Part shown: one piece after another, positions 9,241 to 16,782 of the stretch | Position numbering within the stretch: position 1 is the stretch's first letter | How the letters are laid out: every line of letters starts with the position of its first letter | Assembly: GCA_964567125.1 (NCBI GenBank) | Contig: CAZMLC010000063.1 | Location: 1 to 16,782 of the forward strand | Source: CAZMLC01 sp964567125 | Lineage (GTDB): Bacteria > Verrucomicrobiota > Kiritimatiellia > RFP12 > UBA1067 | Direction of reading: 5' to 3' | DNA length: 16,782 nt | Translations under genes and position numbers: made by a program | Notes under the pieces: model-generated | What the model was told of the DNA's origin: nothing | The model's input: only the letters and a program-made list of their open reading frames with translations | Database searches by the model: none

Positions 9241-9245
9241 TCCTC
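9241..9245 (-). promoter_or_regulatory. Ribosome binding site that fixes the glycosidase start
   Basis: GAGGA on the minus strand ends 5 nt before ATG 9235. The alternative TTG start at 9247 overlaps this motif and has no purine-rich site of its own at a suitable distance, so the ATG is preferred. The four extra residues from the TTG would not change the signal peptide call. Confidence 0.65.
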
Positions 9246-9284
9246 AAATAAAGTATTCGGTGTCAGGATGTGCAACAACAGTAC

Positions 9285-9908
9285 TTAGTCGCGTTCGATC
9301 AAGATGCCATACAGTTTTTCACTGTATACGTCCTTGTCCGTGGGGCTTCCGGAAGTCGACGAATTATAGCAGCGGCTGATATCGAGTGTGACGCGTGTCT
9401 TGCCGACGTGGTAGTAATAGGTTGAACCATGGTCATCTTGCTGAAGTGATTTTCCCGCACGGGTTTTAATCTCAGACAGTTCCATTTCCGCGCAGATCCC
9501 GTTATCGAGCTTCCACGGCTGCGCATCGAGGAGCAGATGCGGGACGCTCTGCTTGGCCACTTTCCAGTCCAGCAGTGTTGGCGAGATGCGTAGTCCGCTC
9601 AGCATCCGGTTGGTGAAGAGAAAGAAGTGTTGCTTTCCGTAGAGCATGGCGCTTTTGTTGTTGCGCAGTTGGACATATCCGTTCGGTTTGCCGAAATGCG
9701 CGATCACCTTCTCCTCCGGCGCGCCGAATGGTATTCCGTAGATGCTGACATCCGGAACAATAGCGGTGTCTGTGGCAGGATCCGCGGCTGCCACGCGTGT
9801 GCGCACATCATCGCCGGATACAGCGGTTTTTTGCGCTGTTTCGCTATGCGCAACAAGGGAAGTGAAAAACAGCATACATGTAAACACAGTCACGGTATAG
9901 TTGATCAT
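9285..9908 (-). CDS. Small secreted protein of unknown function, BLIP/SmpA-like pattern
   Basis: A 207-residue protein that I do not recognise. AGGAG at 9922-9918 lies 9 nt before the ATG. Residues 1-22 are a Sec-type signal ending near VAHS-E, with no lipobox at the cleavage point. A polar linker follows to about residue 50. The segment IPFGAPEEKVIAHFGKP (59-75), then a tyrosine and LFTN-containing strands, recalls the start of SmpA/OmlA (BamE)-like folds, where a helix after a G-x-P turn precedes 'FGxP'. That likeness is a visual pattern only. C139 and C180 are the only cysteines in the mature chain and could form a disulfide. It lies between two large exported proteins and has its own promoter, so it may be an accessory or chaperone-like factor for one of them. 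Function unassigned. Confidence 0.75.
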   Translation of the reverse strand: MINYTVTVFTCMLFFTSLVAHSETAQKTAVSGDDVRTRVAAADPATDTAIVPDVSIYGIPFGAPEEKVIAHFGKPNGYVQLRNNKSAMLYGKQHFFLFTNRMLSGLRISPTLLDWKVAKQSVPHLLLDAQPWKLDNGICAEMELSEIKTRAGKSLQQDDHGSTYYYHVGKTRVTLDISRCYNSSTSGSPTDKDVYSEKLYGILIERD

Positions 9909-9936
9909 AATGAATTTCTCCTAAGTGTTAATCTGT

Positions 9937-9965
9937 ACGATAGATAAGGTCTGCCCTGTTGTCAA
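9937..9965 (-). promoter_or_regulatory. Sigma70 promoter for the small secreted protein gene
   Basis: On the minus strand a perfect TTGACA (9965-9960) is followed after 17 nt by TATCGT (9942-9937, 4 of 6). Transcription would start near 9930, giving a leader of about 20 nt before the ATG at 9908. The promoter lies in the 85-bp space after the FAD oxidoreductase gene. The small protein gene, and probably the glycosidase gene behind it, can therefore be expressed independently. Confidence 0.6.
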
Positions 9966-9993
9966 TGTTATGTGTATCCGAAAAGGCATTCGT

Positions 9994-12900
9994 TTATTCC
10001 TCCACGACAATGCGGAAAAACTCGCAGGCCTTGGCGCGGATCACGGTGTAGAGGTTGGTTGGCGGGGTCGCCTCGATTCCCGTGATGTAGGGTGTGAAGG
10101 CGGTGAGATTGGTGGAAACGTCGATGCGATAACGGAGTCCGGCAGCACTGTTCCACGCTAGTTGCAGTGTCTCGTGCGGTGTGGACTCGGGGGTATGGAA
10201 CGCCGTGCGCAGATCGTAGAAGTCGCGGGCATCAGTCGGATTGGTGCCGGTCTTGTATTCGATCCAGTTGCTGCGGCCATCGCCATCGGTATCCTCGCGC
10301 GAAGAGGTTCCGGTCTCCTGCATGAAGTAGAAGCGCTCCCAGGTGTTGGGCAAACTGTTTCCATCGTAGTCGCTCATGTCGAGCGAGGTGCAGGTGAATT
10401 GGACGGCATCGGCCACGACATAGGTTGTTGTCGCATCGTTGCCGACAACAACACGGAAGCCCTGTGGTGTCTGCGGGTAGGTTCCTAGGTCGTGAAGCAC
10501 GCCGGAGTTCTTGCTTTGATCGATGCGCGCGGTAGGCGGGCGATTCATGTCGTCATACGTCAGCTCCAGCTCGGCGCGCGCAAATCCGTACAGTTTCTGG
10601 CCCGTATAACTCTGTTCGAGTCCGGGGGTTCGGACGCAGAGGGCCAGCAGCGGCGTTACGCTGTTGGTTTGCGCGGTGATCACGGCGGTATGCAACGCGC
10701 GAGTTGCGGGAAATTCAAACCGCTGGTCGGGAACCACCTCGCAGGCGACTACTGGATTGTCAATGGAGGTCAGGATATTGGTGTCAATGGTGCCGCCAGG
10801 CATGGACCACGGATCAGTCGCTGTCCGCATCTGCCACGTAACCTCGCTCGGCGTGTACGGCTCGGTCAGCACATGGACGGTCACGCCGCCTGTGCCCATC
10901 GGACCTGCCATGGAGTTGGGGTCCCGTTTGGCAATGACCAGAGTCAGCTTTGCGGAGACGATGATGCAGTTGGAGGGCAGTGTCGAAAGATCAAATTGGA
11001 TCAACCCGCGATGGTAGTTCGTGGTGGGGACTCGCCCCACTATAATCGGCGCAATGGGGGCACTCAGCGCTGAACTGACCTGGATGGTCCGAGGATTCGA
11101 TGCTGCGCATGGTGTAAGGTTCGGCTGCGTGAAGACCCACACCGGTGCGTTGGTGGCCTTGCTGCCGCTGGCGGGGTTTCGAATCGCGATCTGATAGGCC
11201 CCGGTTATCGCCGGCGAATAGGTGAACACCACCCTTTTTTTGCCCTTGTCCTTATTGCCGTCGTGGAAATAGTTCGAACCGTAATAGCCGCTGTCCGAGG
11301 CGCTGCTGGTCCATGCGCCTACGGTGTAGACGCGGCTGGCGTTCGCATTGTCAATCGTGACGCAACGTGCGGCTTCCCAGGCGTTGGTTGGCCACGAGGC
11401 GGTTTTGAGCCAGTTGCCGGTGAGGCGCGCTTGCAGTTCCTGCATCATACTCGGATTGCGGTAGACATCGCGCGGCAAGCAGGCGTTCGCCGTGCAGATC
11501 GCGGCCGCATAACCCACCACAACGCCCATCTGTCCGACGGTGTTCATGACGCGCGGACTGCCGAGTCCAACATGCGTACAGCTGAAGTTGCGGCCGGCCA
11601 TGAACAGATTGCGGATGTTGCGCGAGTAGAGCGTGCGGTAGGGGAGGTAGCAGGGCGACACAATCTCGGTCTTGTTATAGCTCGATTTATAGCTCGTGGG
11701 GGTTTCAAAGTGAAGGTCAATACCCCAGTCGGTCGTCACGACCGCATCTTCGAAGTAGTGACCATTGACCATATCGTTCTGCGTGAGGACATGATCGCCC
11801 AACAGGCGGCGCGATTCGCGTTTGCCGGCAACGTAAGGCACCCAGTCAAAGGAGCGGTTCGTATTGGCTGCGAGTTTTTTTGCGTTGGCAAAGTTGCCGT
11901 AGATCGCGCGCAGCAGATGGTCGCGGATCTCTTCGGCATCGTCGATCGTATTTTTCGACATGCCATATTCCCAGTCCCAACCGCCGGATGTCACGGCTGC
12001 CGAACCTGCGATGTTGGTGGCCCATGGCAAGAGCGTCGGGAATGCGATGGCGCTGGTGTTCGTCTTCGTCGACCACATCAGCGTGTTGCCCATGGTCATC
12101 GCGTCTGCCTGCAGCGGGGCCAGCGATTCGTTATACTCGCTCTGGGCCTCGCGGCCCACTCGGTAATCCGCGCCGGCCCAGTACCCGATCCAGGCATCGC
12201 CCGTGCAGTCGGCAAACAGCGCGGCATGGAGCCGCTTCTGTACAGGGGCATCGGTCTTTCGGATGTCGATCGACTGGATGGCGTTCTGGTTCGTGCAGAC
12301 CTGATAAGCGCGCCAGCCGCTGTAGAGCGTCAATGTCGCTTCCGCCTGCAGCACACTGAGGCGCTGCGCATCGTCGGCCATGGTTTGCGCCGAGCCGTTT
12401 GCTTGCGTATTGCGCAACTCGTTGACAATGCTGTAGCGCAGATCACCTTCGGTCTTCACGCGGATTTCCTGGCTGGCATTTCCGCCGAAGACCGGACGGT
12501 CCTGGACCAAGGCCACGCGCAGTCCGGACCGTGCAGCGGCCAAGGCGGCCGCGCATCCGCCCATGCCGCCGCCAACAACCACGAAGTCGTACGTCGCTTC
12601 ATCGGCGGGAGTCAGCGAAGTGCCTGAGACCGAGCGCCGCCATGCAGCCAAAGCCTCTTTGTCCGCAGGCGGCGGTTCCGCGCTGGCAGTGAAGGCTACG
12701 GCGTCACAACGACCGTCAAAGCCTGTTAAATCGTGCAGGGCCAGGTGGTTCTCACCGGCAACGAGCGTACAGGTGCCGCCGTACTGCCAATGCCACTCTG
12801 CACGTGTCGCGCCGAATTCAACCGCATTCGTTGCGCTGTTGACACTGATTTGGAAACGCCCCGGAGCCAGTTCATTGGTGTAACCTGCGACCCAGTTGCG

Positions 12901-13140
12901 CGTGCGGACCCAGAGATGATACGTCGAAGTTTGTGCGACCGAGAAGGTGGTTGTCGCATCGTCAACGGGCGTGCCTAGCCCATGGGCGATCATGTAAACA
13001 GAACCCATCTGCTCAACAAACTGGGTGTCGATCTTCCATCCGCCGTACGCAGAAAAATGCTCGGCTTCAAGCACGATCGTCTGAGCAAAAAGGCTTTTGC
13101 TTACGAGAATCACCCCGGCAACAACACAACAGAACCGCAT
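9994..13140 (-). CDS. Secreted FAD-dependent oxidoreductase with split golvesin-like and DNRLRE modules
   Basis: A 1,048-residue exported flavoprotein. I choose ATG 13140 because AAGGA at 13156-13152 would abut the upstream ATG at 13152; the longer form adds four residues. Residues 1-19 (MRFCCVVAG...SLFAQ) form a Sec-type signal without a twin-arginine motif. Residues ~25-155 are a beta-sandwich beginning with EAEHFSAYGGW, a carbohydrate-binding type. Residues ~184-550 are the FAD enzyme: VVVGGGMGGC gives GxGxxG at 190-195, D214 ends the second strand, and NLFMAGR with SPRVMNT at ~511-533 is the C-terminal FAD-contacting segment of this family (PF12831 type). Residues ~593-668 and ~867-916 look like two halves of one golvesin-like domain, with a DNRLRE-type module (~682-864) between them. 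A calcium-binding-like DTDGDG stretch (950-955) and a beta-rich tail follow. Substrate unknown, possibly a sugar. The gene lies 78 bp after nudC. Confidence 0.85.
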   Translation of the reverse strand: MRFCCVVAGVILVSKSLFAQTIVLEAEHFSAYGGWKIDTQFVEQMGSVYMIAHGLGTPVDDATTTFSVAQTSTYHLWVRTRNWVAGYTNELAPGRFQISVNSATNAVEFGATRAEWHWQYGGTCTLVAGENHLALHDLTGFDGRCDAVAFTASAEPPPADKEALAAWRRSVSGTSLTPADEATYDFVVVGGGMGGCAAALAAARSGLRVALVQDRPVFGGNASQEIRVKTEGDLRYSIVNELRNTQANGSAQTMADDAQRLSVLQAEATLTLYSGWRAYQVCTNQNAIQSIDIRKTDAPVQKRLHAALFADCTGDAWIGYWAGADYRVGREAQSEYNESLAPLQADAMTMGNTLMWSTKTNTSAIAFPTLLPWATNIAGSAAVTSGGWDWEYGMSKNTIDDAEEIRDHLLRAIYGNFANAKKLAANTNRSFDWVPYVAGKRESRRLLGDHVLTQNDMVNGHYFEDAVVTTDWGIDLHFETPTSYKSSYNKTEIVSPCYLPYRTLYSRNIRNLFMAGRNFSCTHVGLGSPRVMNTVGQMGVVVGYAAAICTANACLPRDVYRNPSMMQELQARLTGNWLKTASWPTNAWEAARCVTIDNANASRVYTVGAWTSSASDSGYYGSNYFHDGNKDKGKKRVVFTYSPAITGAYQIAIRNPASGSKATNAPVWVFTQPNLTPCAASNPRTIQVSSALSAPIAPIIVGRVPTTNYHRGLIQFDLSTLPSNCIIVSAKLTLVIAKRDPNSMAGPMGTGGVTVHVLTEPYTPSEVTWQMRTATDPWSMPGGTIDTNILTSIDNPVVACEVVPDQRFEFPATRALHTAVITAQTNSVTPLLALCVRTPGLEQSYTGQKLYGFARAELELTYDDMNRPPTARIDQSKNSGVLHDLGTYPQTPQGFRVVVGNDATTTYVVADAVQFTCTSLDMSDYDGNSLPNTWERFYFMQETGTSSREDTDGDGRSNWIEYKTGTNPTDARDFYDLRTAFHTPESTPHETLQLAWNSAAGLRYRIDVSTNLTAFTPYITGIEATPPTNLYTVIRAKACEFFRIVVEE

Positions 13141-13182
13141 CACATTCACCATCCTTGTCAGACTTCACTTTTAACTGTCGCT

Positions 13183-13212
13183 AGTGTAAACTTTTTTCAG
13201 CGTACAAAACAA
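13183..13212 (-). promoter_or_regulatory. Weak candidate promoter for the FAD oxidoreductase gene
   Basis: On the minus strand TTGTTT (13212-13207, 3 of 6) and TACACT (13188-13183, 4 of 6) are 18 nt apart. The position suits the start at 13140, but the match is poor. Read-through from nudC is the alternative, since no terminator is visible between the two genes. Confidence 0.3.
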
Positions 13213-13218
13213 GCAGGA

Positions 13219-14046
13219 TCAGCATACGCCGGAGCGGAACGCCTCAATCAGCGTCCAGGTCAAGCTGAGCGTTGAACCGTCGGTGGGAATCTGCGCACGT
13301 TCAAACCAGCGCGCCTCAGAGAGTTCAGTCTGGTCGAGGGTGACGCTGTCGCTGCCCTCCAGTTCGGCGAAGAATCCCATCAGCAGCGAATCCGTGATGC
13401 CCCAGGGTTGACTCGCAACGTAGCGCAGGTTCTTGATCCGGAGGCCGACCTCTTCGGCGACTTCACGGTGAACCGCGTCTTCCAGCGTCTCGCCGATCTC
13501 CACGAAGCCTGCGACGAGCGCATAGCGCGTATACGGACTCTGCGCATAGCGGGTCAGCAGGATGCGCGAGCCGTCATGGATCGCGACGATCACAGCAGGG
13601 GCGATTTTGGGATATTCTTCGGTTTTACAGGCCGGACAGACGAGCGCGCGCTCCTTTTCCTTGTGCTGGAGCGGGATTGCACATTTGCCGCAGAAGCGGC
13701 GCGTATCGTACCAGTGGGCCACGTGGCAGGCCGTGACGCAGGCAAAGGCCAGCCAGTGCGGCGCCTGTTCGCGAAAAAGTCGCGGCGCCCGGTAGTGGAA
13801 CTGTTCCGTTTCTTCAAGCGTTCCCGGGTAAAAGAAAAAGCCGATGTCATCGATGCACATCAGATACTGCAGCGGCGCGTGATCAGGGGACAGGGCGAGC
13901 GCCGCATACCGCGGCAAATCCAAACCGTCTTGGTTGTTCGCCGTGAGCACCTTCGTCCCGCGAAGAATGACCACCGCATCGTTCGCGGTTGGCGCACGCG
14001 GTATAAAGGCACCTTGATAAGAGTGGGGTTCGATATCCTGTAACAT
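13219..14046 (-). CDS. nudC: NAD(+) diphosphatase NudC (Nudix hydrolase with zinc ribbon)
   Basis: The 275-residue length suits NudC, which splits NAD(H) into NMN(H) and AMP and can remove NAD caps from RNA in the cytoplasm. The zinc ribbon is intact: C119, C122, C137 and C140. The Nudix box GFVEIGETLEDAVHREVAEE continues into VGL and matches GX5EX7REUXEEXGU, with G180, E186, R194, E195, E198 and E199. The NudC-specific SQPW follows at 212-215; it continues as GITDS in place of the PFPxS of the E. coli type, a difference that does not touch metal-binding residues. AAGGA at 14057-14053 lies 6 nt before the ATG. The gene has its own near-consensus promoter and does not appear to belong functionally to the flanking feo or exported-protein genes. 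The identification is firm. Confidence 0.95.
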   Translation of the reverse strand: MLQDIEPHSYQGAFIPRAPTANDAVVILRGTKVLTANNQDGLDLPRYAALALSPDHAPLQYLMCIDDIGFFFYPGTLEETEQFHYRAPRLFREQAPHWLAFACVTACHVAHWYDTRRFCGKCAIPLQHKEKERALVCPACKTEEYPKIAPAVIVAIHDGSRILLTRYAQSPYTRYALVAGFVEIGETLEDAVHREVAEEVGLRIKNLRYVASQPWGITDSLLMGFFAELEGSDSVTLDQTELSEARWFERAQIPTDGSTLSLTWTLIEAFRSGVC

Positions 14047-14076
14047 GAAGCATCCTTGTTAAAATAGACATCGAGC

Positions 14077-14105
14077 AGTATAGCACAGTCACTGGGGCGT
14101 GGCAA
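14077..14105 (-). promoter_or_regulatory. Near-consensus sigma70 promoter for nudC
   Basis: On the minus strand TTGCCA (14105-14100, 5 of 6) is followed after exactly 17 nt by TATACT (14082-14077, 5 of 6), preceded by TG at an extended -10 position (14085-14084). Transcription would start near 14070, about 24 nt before the nudC start codon. By eye this is the strongest promoter in the window. Confidence 0.75.
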
Positions 14106-14165
14106 AATGACTGTGCGGCGTTATCGGAAGGCGATGTTCTTTCAGGGGAAATGAATAATAGGTAA

Positions 14166-14203
14166 CACAGCGCCCTTTATGCGTTCCCGTAAGGGCTGCT
14201 GTG
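14166..14203 (-). terminator. Hairpin downstream of feoB, possible terminator
   Basis: CACAGCGCCCTT (14166-14177) pairs with AAGGGC (14191-14196) and GCTGTG (14198-14203), with T14197 bulged and a 13-nt loop. The stem of 12 pairs lies about 36 nt after the feoB stop and before the nudC promoter, where a terminator is expected. The downstream tract on the minus strand (GTTACCTATTATTCATTT) is only loosely T-rich, so termination may be weak. An RNA-stability or processing hairpin is an alternative. Confidence 0.45.
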
Positions 14204-14239
14204 ATAATTTTGATCGTCCTCGTGTTCGTTGCGGCGGTG

Positions 14240-16543
14240 TTAGATCATCTGTACTTTGCGCTGCTTGCCGATTGCGGTGAAGAGAACAACAATCGCGACA
14301 AGCAATCCCGCCGCCACCGCGATCCAGATGCCATCGTGGCCCAAGGTGATCTGGTAATAGAGCGTTGCGACGCTCCAGCCCAGTACGGTCAGGTATCCCA
14401 CCAGAAGCAGGCCGTACCCTTTACCCAGTTCGCGCAGCGCCACGCTCATGGCCGCAATGCACGGCACATAGGTCAGAATAAACAGCAGGAAAGCAAAGGC
14501 CTGATTCGCGCCCTTCGAGAAGTACTGCCGCATCGATTGAAAACAGGAGACATCGATCGCATTGGCCGAGGCGACCTCGCTTGCGGAGGCTGTCGCTTCT
14601 TTTAATCCCAAGGGATCGAGCACGTGTTCAAGCAGAGCAGAGAGATTGTCCGGGATCGTCTGGAAGGCCTCTTGAATGCCACCGAGGACATCAAATTCCG
14701 TCTTGTCCTCCGTCGCCCTATTTTCTTCGGTTGCGTCCATCTGGGCGTAGAGCGAGGTCATGGTGCCGATCACCGCCTCTTTGGCGAAAAGTCCCGTAAA
14801 AATCGCCACGGCTGCAGGCCAATTCTCTTCTTCCACACCCATGGGTGCGAAGGCGGGCTGGATCGATGATCCCACAACGCTCAGCAGGGAGTTCTTCGAA
14901 TCCTCATTGCCGATCGAGCCATCTTTGCCGATGGAATTCAAGAACCCGAGAATCAGAATTAACGGCAGAACTGCCTGTCCGGCGCGCGTCAGGAAGAACC
15001 CGAGCCGTTCACCAACCGTGATCATCACCTGGCGGAAACGCGGCATGTGGTAGAGCGGTAACTCCATGATGAAGTGCGAGGGTTCACCTTTGAAGAGCGT
15101 TGCTTTGAGCAGTAATCCTGTAGCAATGGCCAACACGATCCCGCTGAGATAGACGAAGAAGATCATCAGCCCTGAGCGTGTTCCAAAAAAGGCTGCACCG
15201 AAGACCGAATAGACCGGCAGTTTTGCACCGCATGACATGAAGGGCACCATGAAGATGGTCATCAGCCGGTCGCGCTTGTTCTCTAGCGTTCGCGTACCCA
15301 TGATCGCAGGCACGGAGCAACCGAATCCCACTAGCAGGGGGACAAAGGCCTTGCCCGGCAGGCCGATCGTGTGCAGAAAGGCATCCATCACAAAGGCGGC
15401 GCGCGCCATGTAGCCGGAATCCTCCAGAATCGTCAGGCAGACGAACATGAAGAAAATCGGCGGAATAAAGGTCGCCAGCGTCTGAATGCCAGCGCCAAGG
15501 CCGCTCGAGAGGAGCGCGATGATCCAGACCGGTGCGTTCAGTTTTGCGAGTAGGGCTGCTGCGCCATCGACAAAGAGCGTGCCGGTGAAAATATCGAAGA
15601 AATCGATGAAGGCTCCGCCAACGAGTTGCGTCAAGGTAAAAACCCCGTACATGATCACGAGGAAAATCGGAATGCCGAGCCAGCGGTTGAGTACCAGCGC
15701 GTCGAGCCTCTGCGTCAGCGTGCGCTTAATCACAAAGCGTGTGATGCATGCCTCGGTGAGGGTATGGATAAAGGCGTAGCGCGCATCCGCCAGCAAAATA
15801 TCCGCGGCTTCGTGCAACGCGCTGTCAATCGTCGCGCGGGCTTGCTCGATCTCACCGGCTGTACACTCGTTTTTCCGTCGCGCGGTTTCAAGTACGAGCG
15901 GATCGTTCTCCAGCAGGCTCATGGCGGTATGACGCGTTGAGAGGTTTAATGCGTCCGCGGTCTGTGTACACAGGGGCGCGAGTTCGCGGATGGCCTGTTC
16001 AACCGCCTCGGGATAGGGAATCGCCGGTGTCGCTGGAACCGCGTTCACAATCGCTTCACCCAACTGTTCAGCCAATTTTCGGACAGACTGCTTGTCCGTG
16101 GCGTTGACACCAAACACAGGACATCCGAGTTTCTGCGCCAGCGCGGGTAACTCAACGTAGAGGCCGTTGGCATGTGCCAGGTCCGTCATGGTAAAAACAA
16201 TAATAATAGGTACGCCTAACTCAAGGAGCAGGGTTGTCAGGTAGAGATTGCGCTCCGGATTGGTGGCATCAATGATGTTGATGATTGCGCGCGCCCGTCC
16301 GCTGAGAAGGTAGTCGCGGGAAATGCGCTCGTCCTCTGAATTGGCCATCAGACTGTAGATGCCCGGCAGATCAACCAATTCGAAAGAACCGTGACGCGTA
16401 GTCAGCATTCCGGATTTCTTTTCCACGGTGACGCCCGGCCAGTTTCCAACACGACGGTTCGACCCCGTCAGGGTGTTGAAAAGCGTGGTCTTACCGCAGT
16501 TAGGATTGCCGAGGATGCCGATTTCAATGGGGGTTGGTGCCAT
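14240..16543 (-). CDS. feoB: Ferrous iron transport protein B (FeoB)
   Basis: A 767-residue inner-membrane Fe(II) transporter with an N-terminal G-protein domain. The start at 16543 is set by AAGGAGG 7 nt upstream; the frame remains open another 42 codons to 16669, but that stretch overlaps feoA and lacks family similarity. Motifs: G1 GNPNCGKT (12-19), G2 NWPGVT (34-39), G3 DLPG (58-61), G4 TMTD (118-121). G4 has Thr in place of the more usual Asn, an accepted variant of [NT]KxD. Membrane segments run from about residue 285 to the end, with the duplicated gate regions GFGCSVPAIMGTRTL (406-420) and FMSCGAKLPVY (435-445), and GLFAKEAV (584-591). The C-terminal hydrophobic segments are complete. 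It follows feoA with 13 bp between the genes. No feoC is seen downstream. Fur or anaerobic control would act upstream of the window. Confidence 0.97.
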   Translation of the reverse strand: MAPTPIEIGILGNPNCGKTTLFNTLTGSNRRVGNWPGVTVEKKSGMLTTRHGSFELVDLPGIYSLMANSEDERISRDYLLSGRARAIINIIDATNPERNLYLTTLLLELGVPIIIVFTMTDLAHANGLYVELPALAQKLGCPVFGVNATDKQSVRKLAEQLGEAIVNAVPATPAIPYPEAVEQAIRELAPLCTQTADALNLSTRHTAMSLLENDPLVLETARRKNECTAGEIEQARATIDSALHEAADILLADARYAFIHTLTEACITRFVIKRTLTQRLDALVLNRWLGIPIFLVIMYGVFTLTQLVGGAFIDFFDIFTGTLFVDGAAALLAKLNAPVWIIALLSSGLGAGIQTLATFIPPIFFMFVCLTILEDSGYMARAAFVMDAFLHTIGLPGKAFVPLLVGFGCSVPAIMGTRTLENKRDRLMTIFMVPFMSCGAKLPVYSVFGAAFFGTRSGLMIFFVYLSGIVLAIATGLLLKATLFKGEPSHFIMELPLYHMPRFRQVMITVGERLGFFLTRAGQAVLPLILILGFLNSIGKDGSIGNEDSKNSLLSVVGSSIQPAFAPMGVEEENWPAAVAIFTGLFAKEAVIGTMTSLYAQMDATEENRATEDKTEFDVLGGIQEAFQTIPDNLSALLEHVLDPLGLKEATASASEVASANAIDVSCFQSMRQYFSKGANQAFAFLLFILTYVPCIAAMSVALRELGKGYGLLLVGYLTVLGWSVATLYYQITLGHDGIWIAVAAGLLVAIVVLFTAIGKQRKVQMI

Positions 16544-16550
16544 ATTGTAA

Positions 16551-16557
16551 CCTCCTT
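16551..16557 (-). promoter_or_regulatory. feoB ribosome binding site overlapping the feoA stop codon
   Basis: AAGGAGG on the minus strand (16557-16551) shares its first base with the TAA stop of feoA (16559-16557) and lies 7 nt before the feoB ATG. This arrangement fixes the feoB start and indicates translational coupling of the two genes. Confidence 0.85.
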
Positions 16558-16778
16558 TACGCGAGTACGAGACAGTCTGCCTCGCTTTTTCGCAGTGACA
16601 GATTAAACCCGCGCAAACGGATTTCGACGGGATCGCCCAAAGGTGCTTGATTGACAACCTCGACCTCAATGCCGCGCGTCAACCCGAACGCCAGCAGCCG
16701 TGCCCGGTATGTCGACGCCCCTTGATGATAGCCTGCAACCCTTGCCTTCTGTCCGATTCGCATGTCTTGTAAACGCAT
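16557..16778 (-). CDS. feoA: Ferrous iron transport protein A (FeoA)
   Basis: A 73-residue cytoplasmic SH3-like protein that assists or regulates FeoB. The family pattern is complete: MRLQDMRIGQKARV at the start, then FGLTRGIEVEVV, APLGDPVEIRLRG and LSLRKSEA. Only 4 bases lie upstream of the ATG inside the window, so its ribosome binding site and promoter cannot be seen; a second Met at residue 6 is a less likely start. It is the first visible gene of the feoAB pair. Any Fur box would lie beyond the right edge. Confidence 0.93.
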   Translation of the reverse strand: MRLQDMRIGQKARVAGYHQGASTYRARLLAFGLTRGIEVEVVNQAPLGDPVEIRLRGFNLSLRKSEADCLVLA

Positions 16779-16782
16779 AATG

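Noticed and set aside
11263..12627. 454-codon open frame on the plus strand
   Set aside because: It is antisense to the FAD-binding domain of the oxidoreductase, which has clear motifs. The frame is Arg/Ala/Gly-rich with no domain.
13198..13227. Near-direct repeat GTATGCTG / GTACGCTG (minus strand) between nudC and the oxidoreductase gene
   Set aside because: Two 8-base units differing at one position, one overlapping the end of nudC, can easily arise by chance. No symmetry or further copies were seen.
16544..16669. 42-codon N-terminal extension of FeoB
   Set aside because: It overlaps feoA, is unlike FeoB N-termini, and a strong AAGGAGG precedes the internal ATG at 16543.

Overview
The window looks like a scaffold from a PVC-group bacterium, most plausibly Kiritimatiellota, with Lentisphaerae or Verrucomicrobia as alternatives. 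This is inferred from gene content, not from a marker gene. The clues are a very large secreted protein of autotransporter-associated beta-strand repeats with PA14 and F5/8 type C-like modules, an exported FAD-dependent oxidoreductase carrying golvesin-like and DNRLRE modules, and a long lipoprotein glycosidase with CBM4/9- and CBM9-like modules. The run of exactly 100 N at 3260-3359 is the usual placeholder for a scaffold gap of unknown size, so the source is probably a draft or metagenome assembly.

Layout. Positions 1-304 are mostly intergenic: a possible divergent gene start at the left edge (weak), an operator-like inverted repeat, and a good extended -10 promoter with a ~130-nt leader for the next gene. 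From 305 to 5132 (+) lies one giant secreted surface-protein gene interrupted by the gap. A bidirectional terminator at 5151-5188 separates it from everything to its right, which is all on the minus strand. Read in the direction of transcription from the right edge, that strand carries feoA-feoB (ferrous iron uptake, translationally linked), nudC (NAD+ diphosphatase, own promoter), a secreted multidomain FAD oxidoreductase, a small secreted protein of unknown function with its own near-consensus promoter, and a lipoprotein glycosidase.

How the genes fit together. feoAB and nudC are core functions. The three genes from 13140 down to 5210 and the convergent giant protein are all exported and rich in carbohydrate-binding modules. 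I read them as an accessory region for binding and processing an external polysaccharide or glycoprotein. The substrate cannot be named from sequence. No RNA genes, insertion sequences, integrases, CRISPR arrays or phage genes are visible.

The two most notable points are these. (1) In the FAD oxidoreductase, a DNRLRE module appears to sit inside a golvesin-like module, splitting it into two halves about 200 residues apart. (2) The assembly gap falls where an internal duplication of the giant protein predicts that exactly 72 codons (216 nt) are missing.
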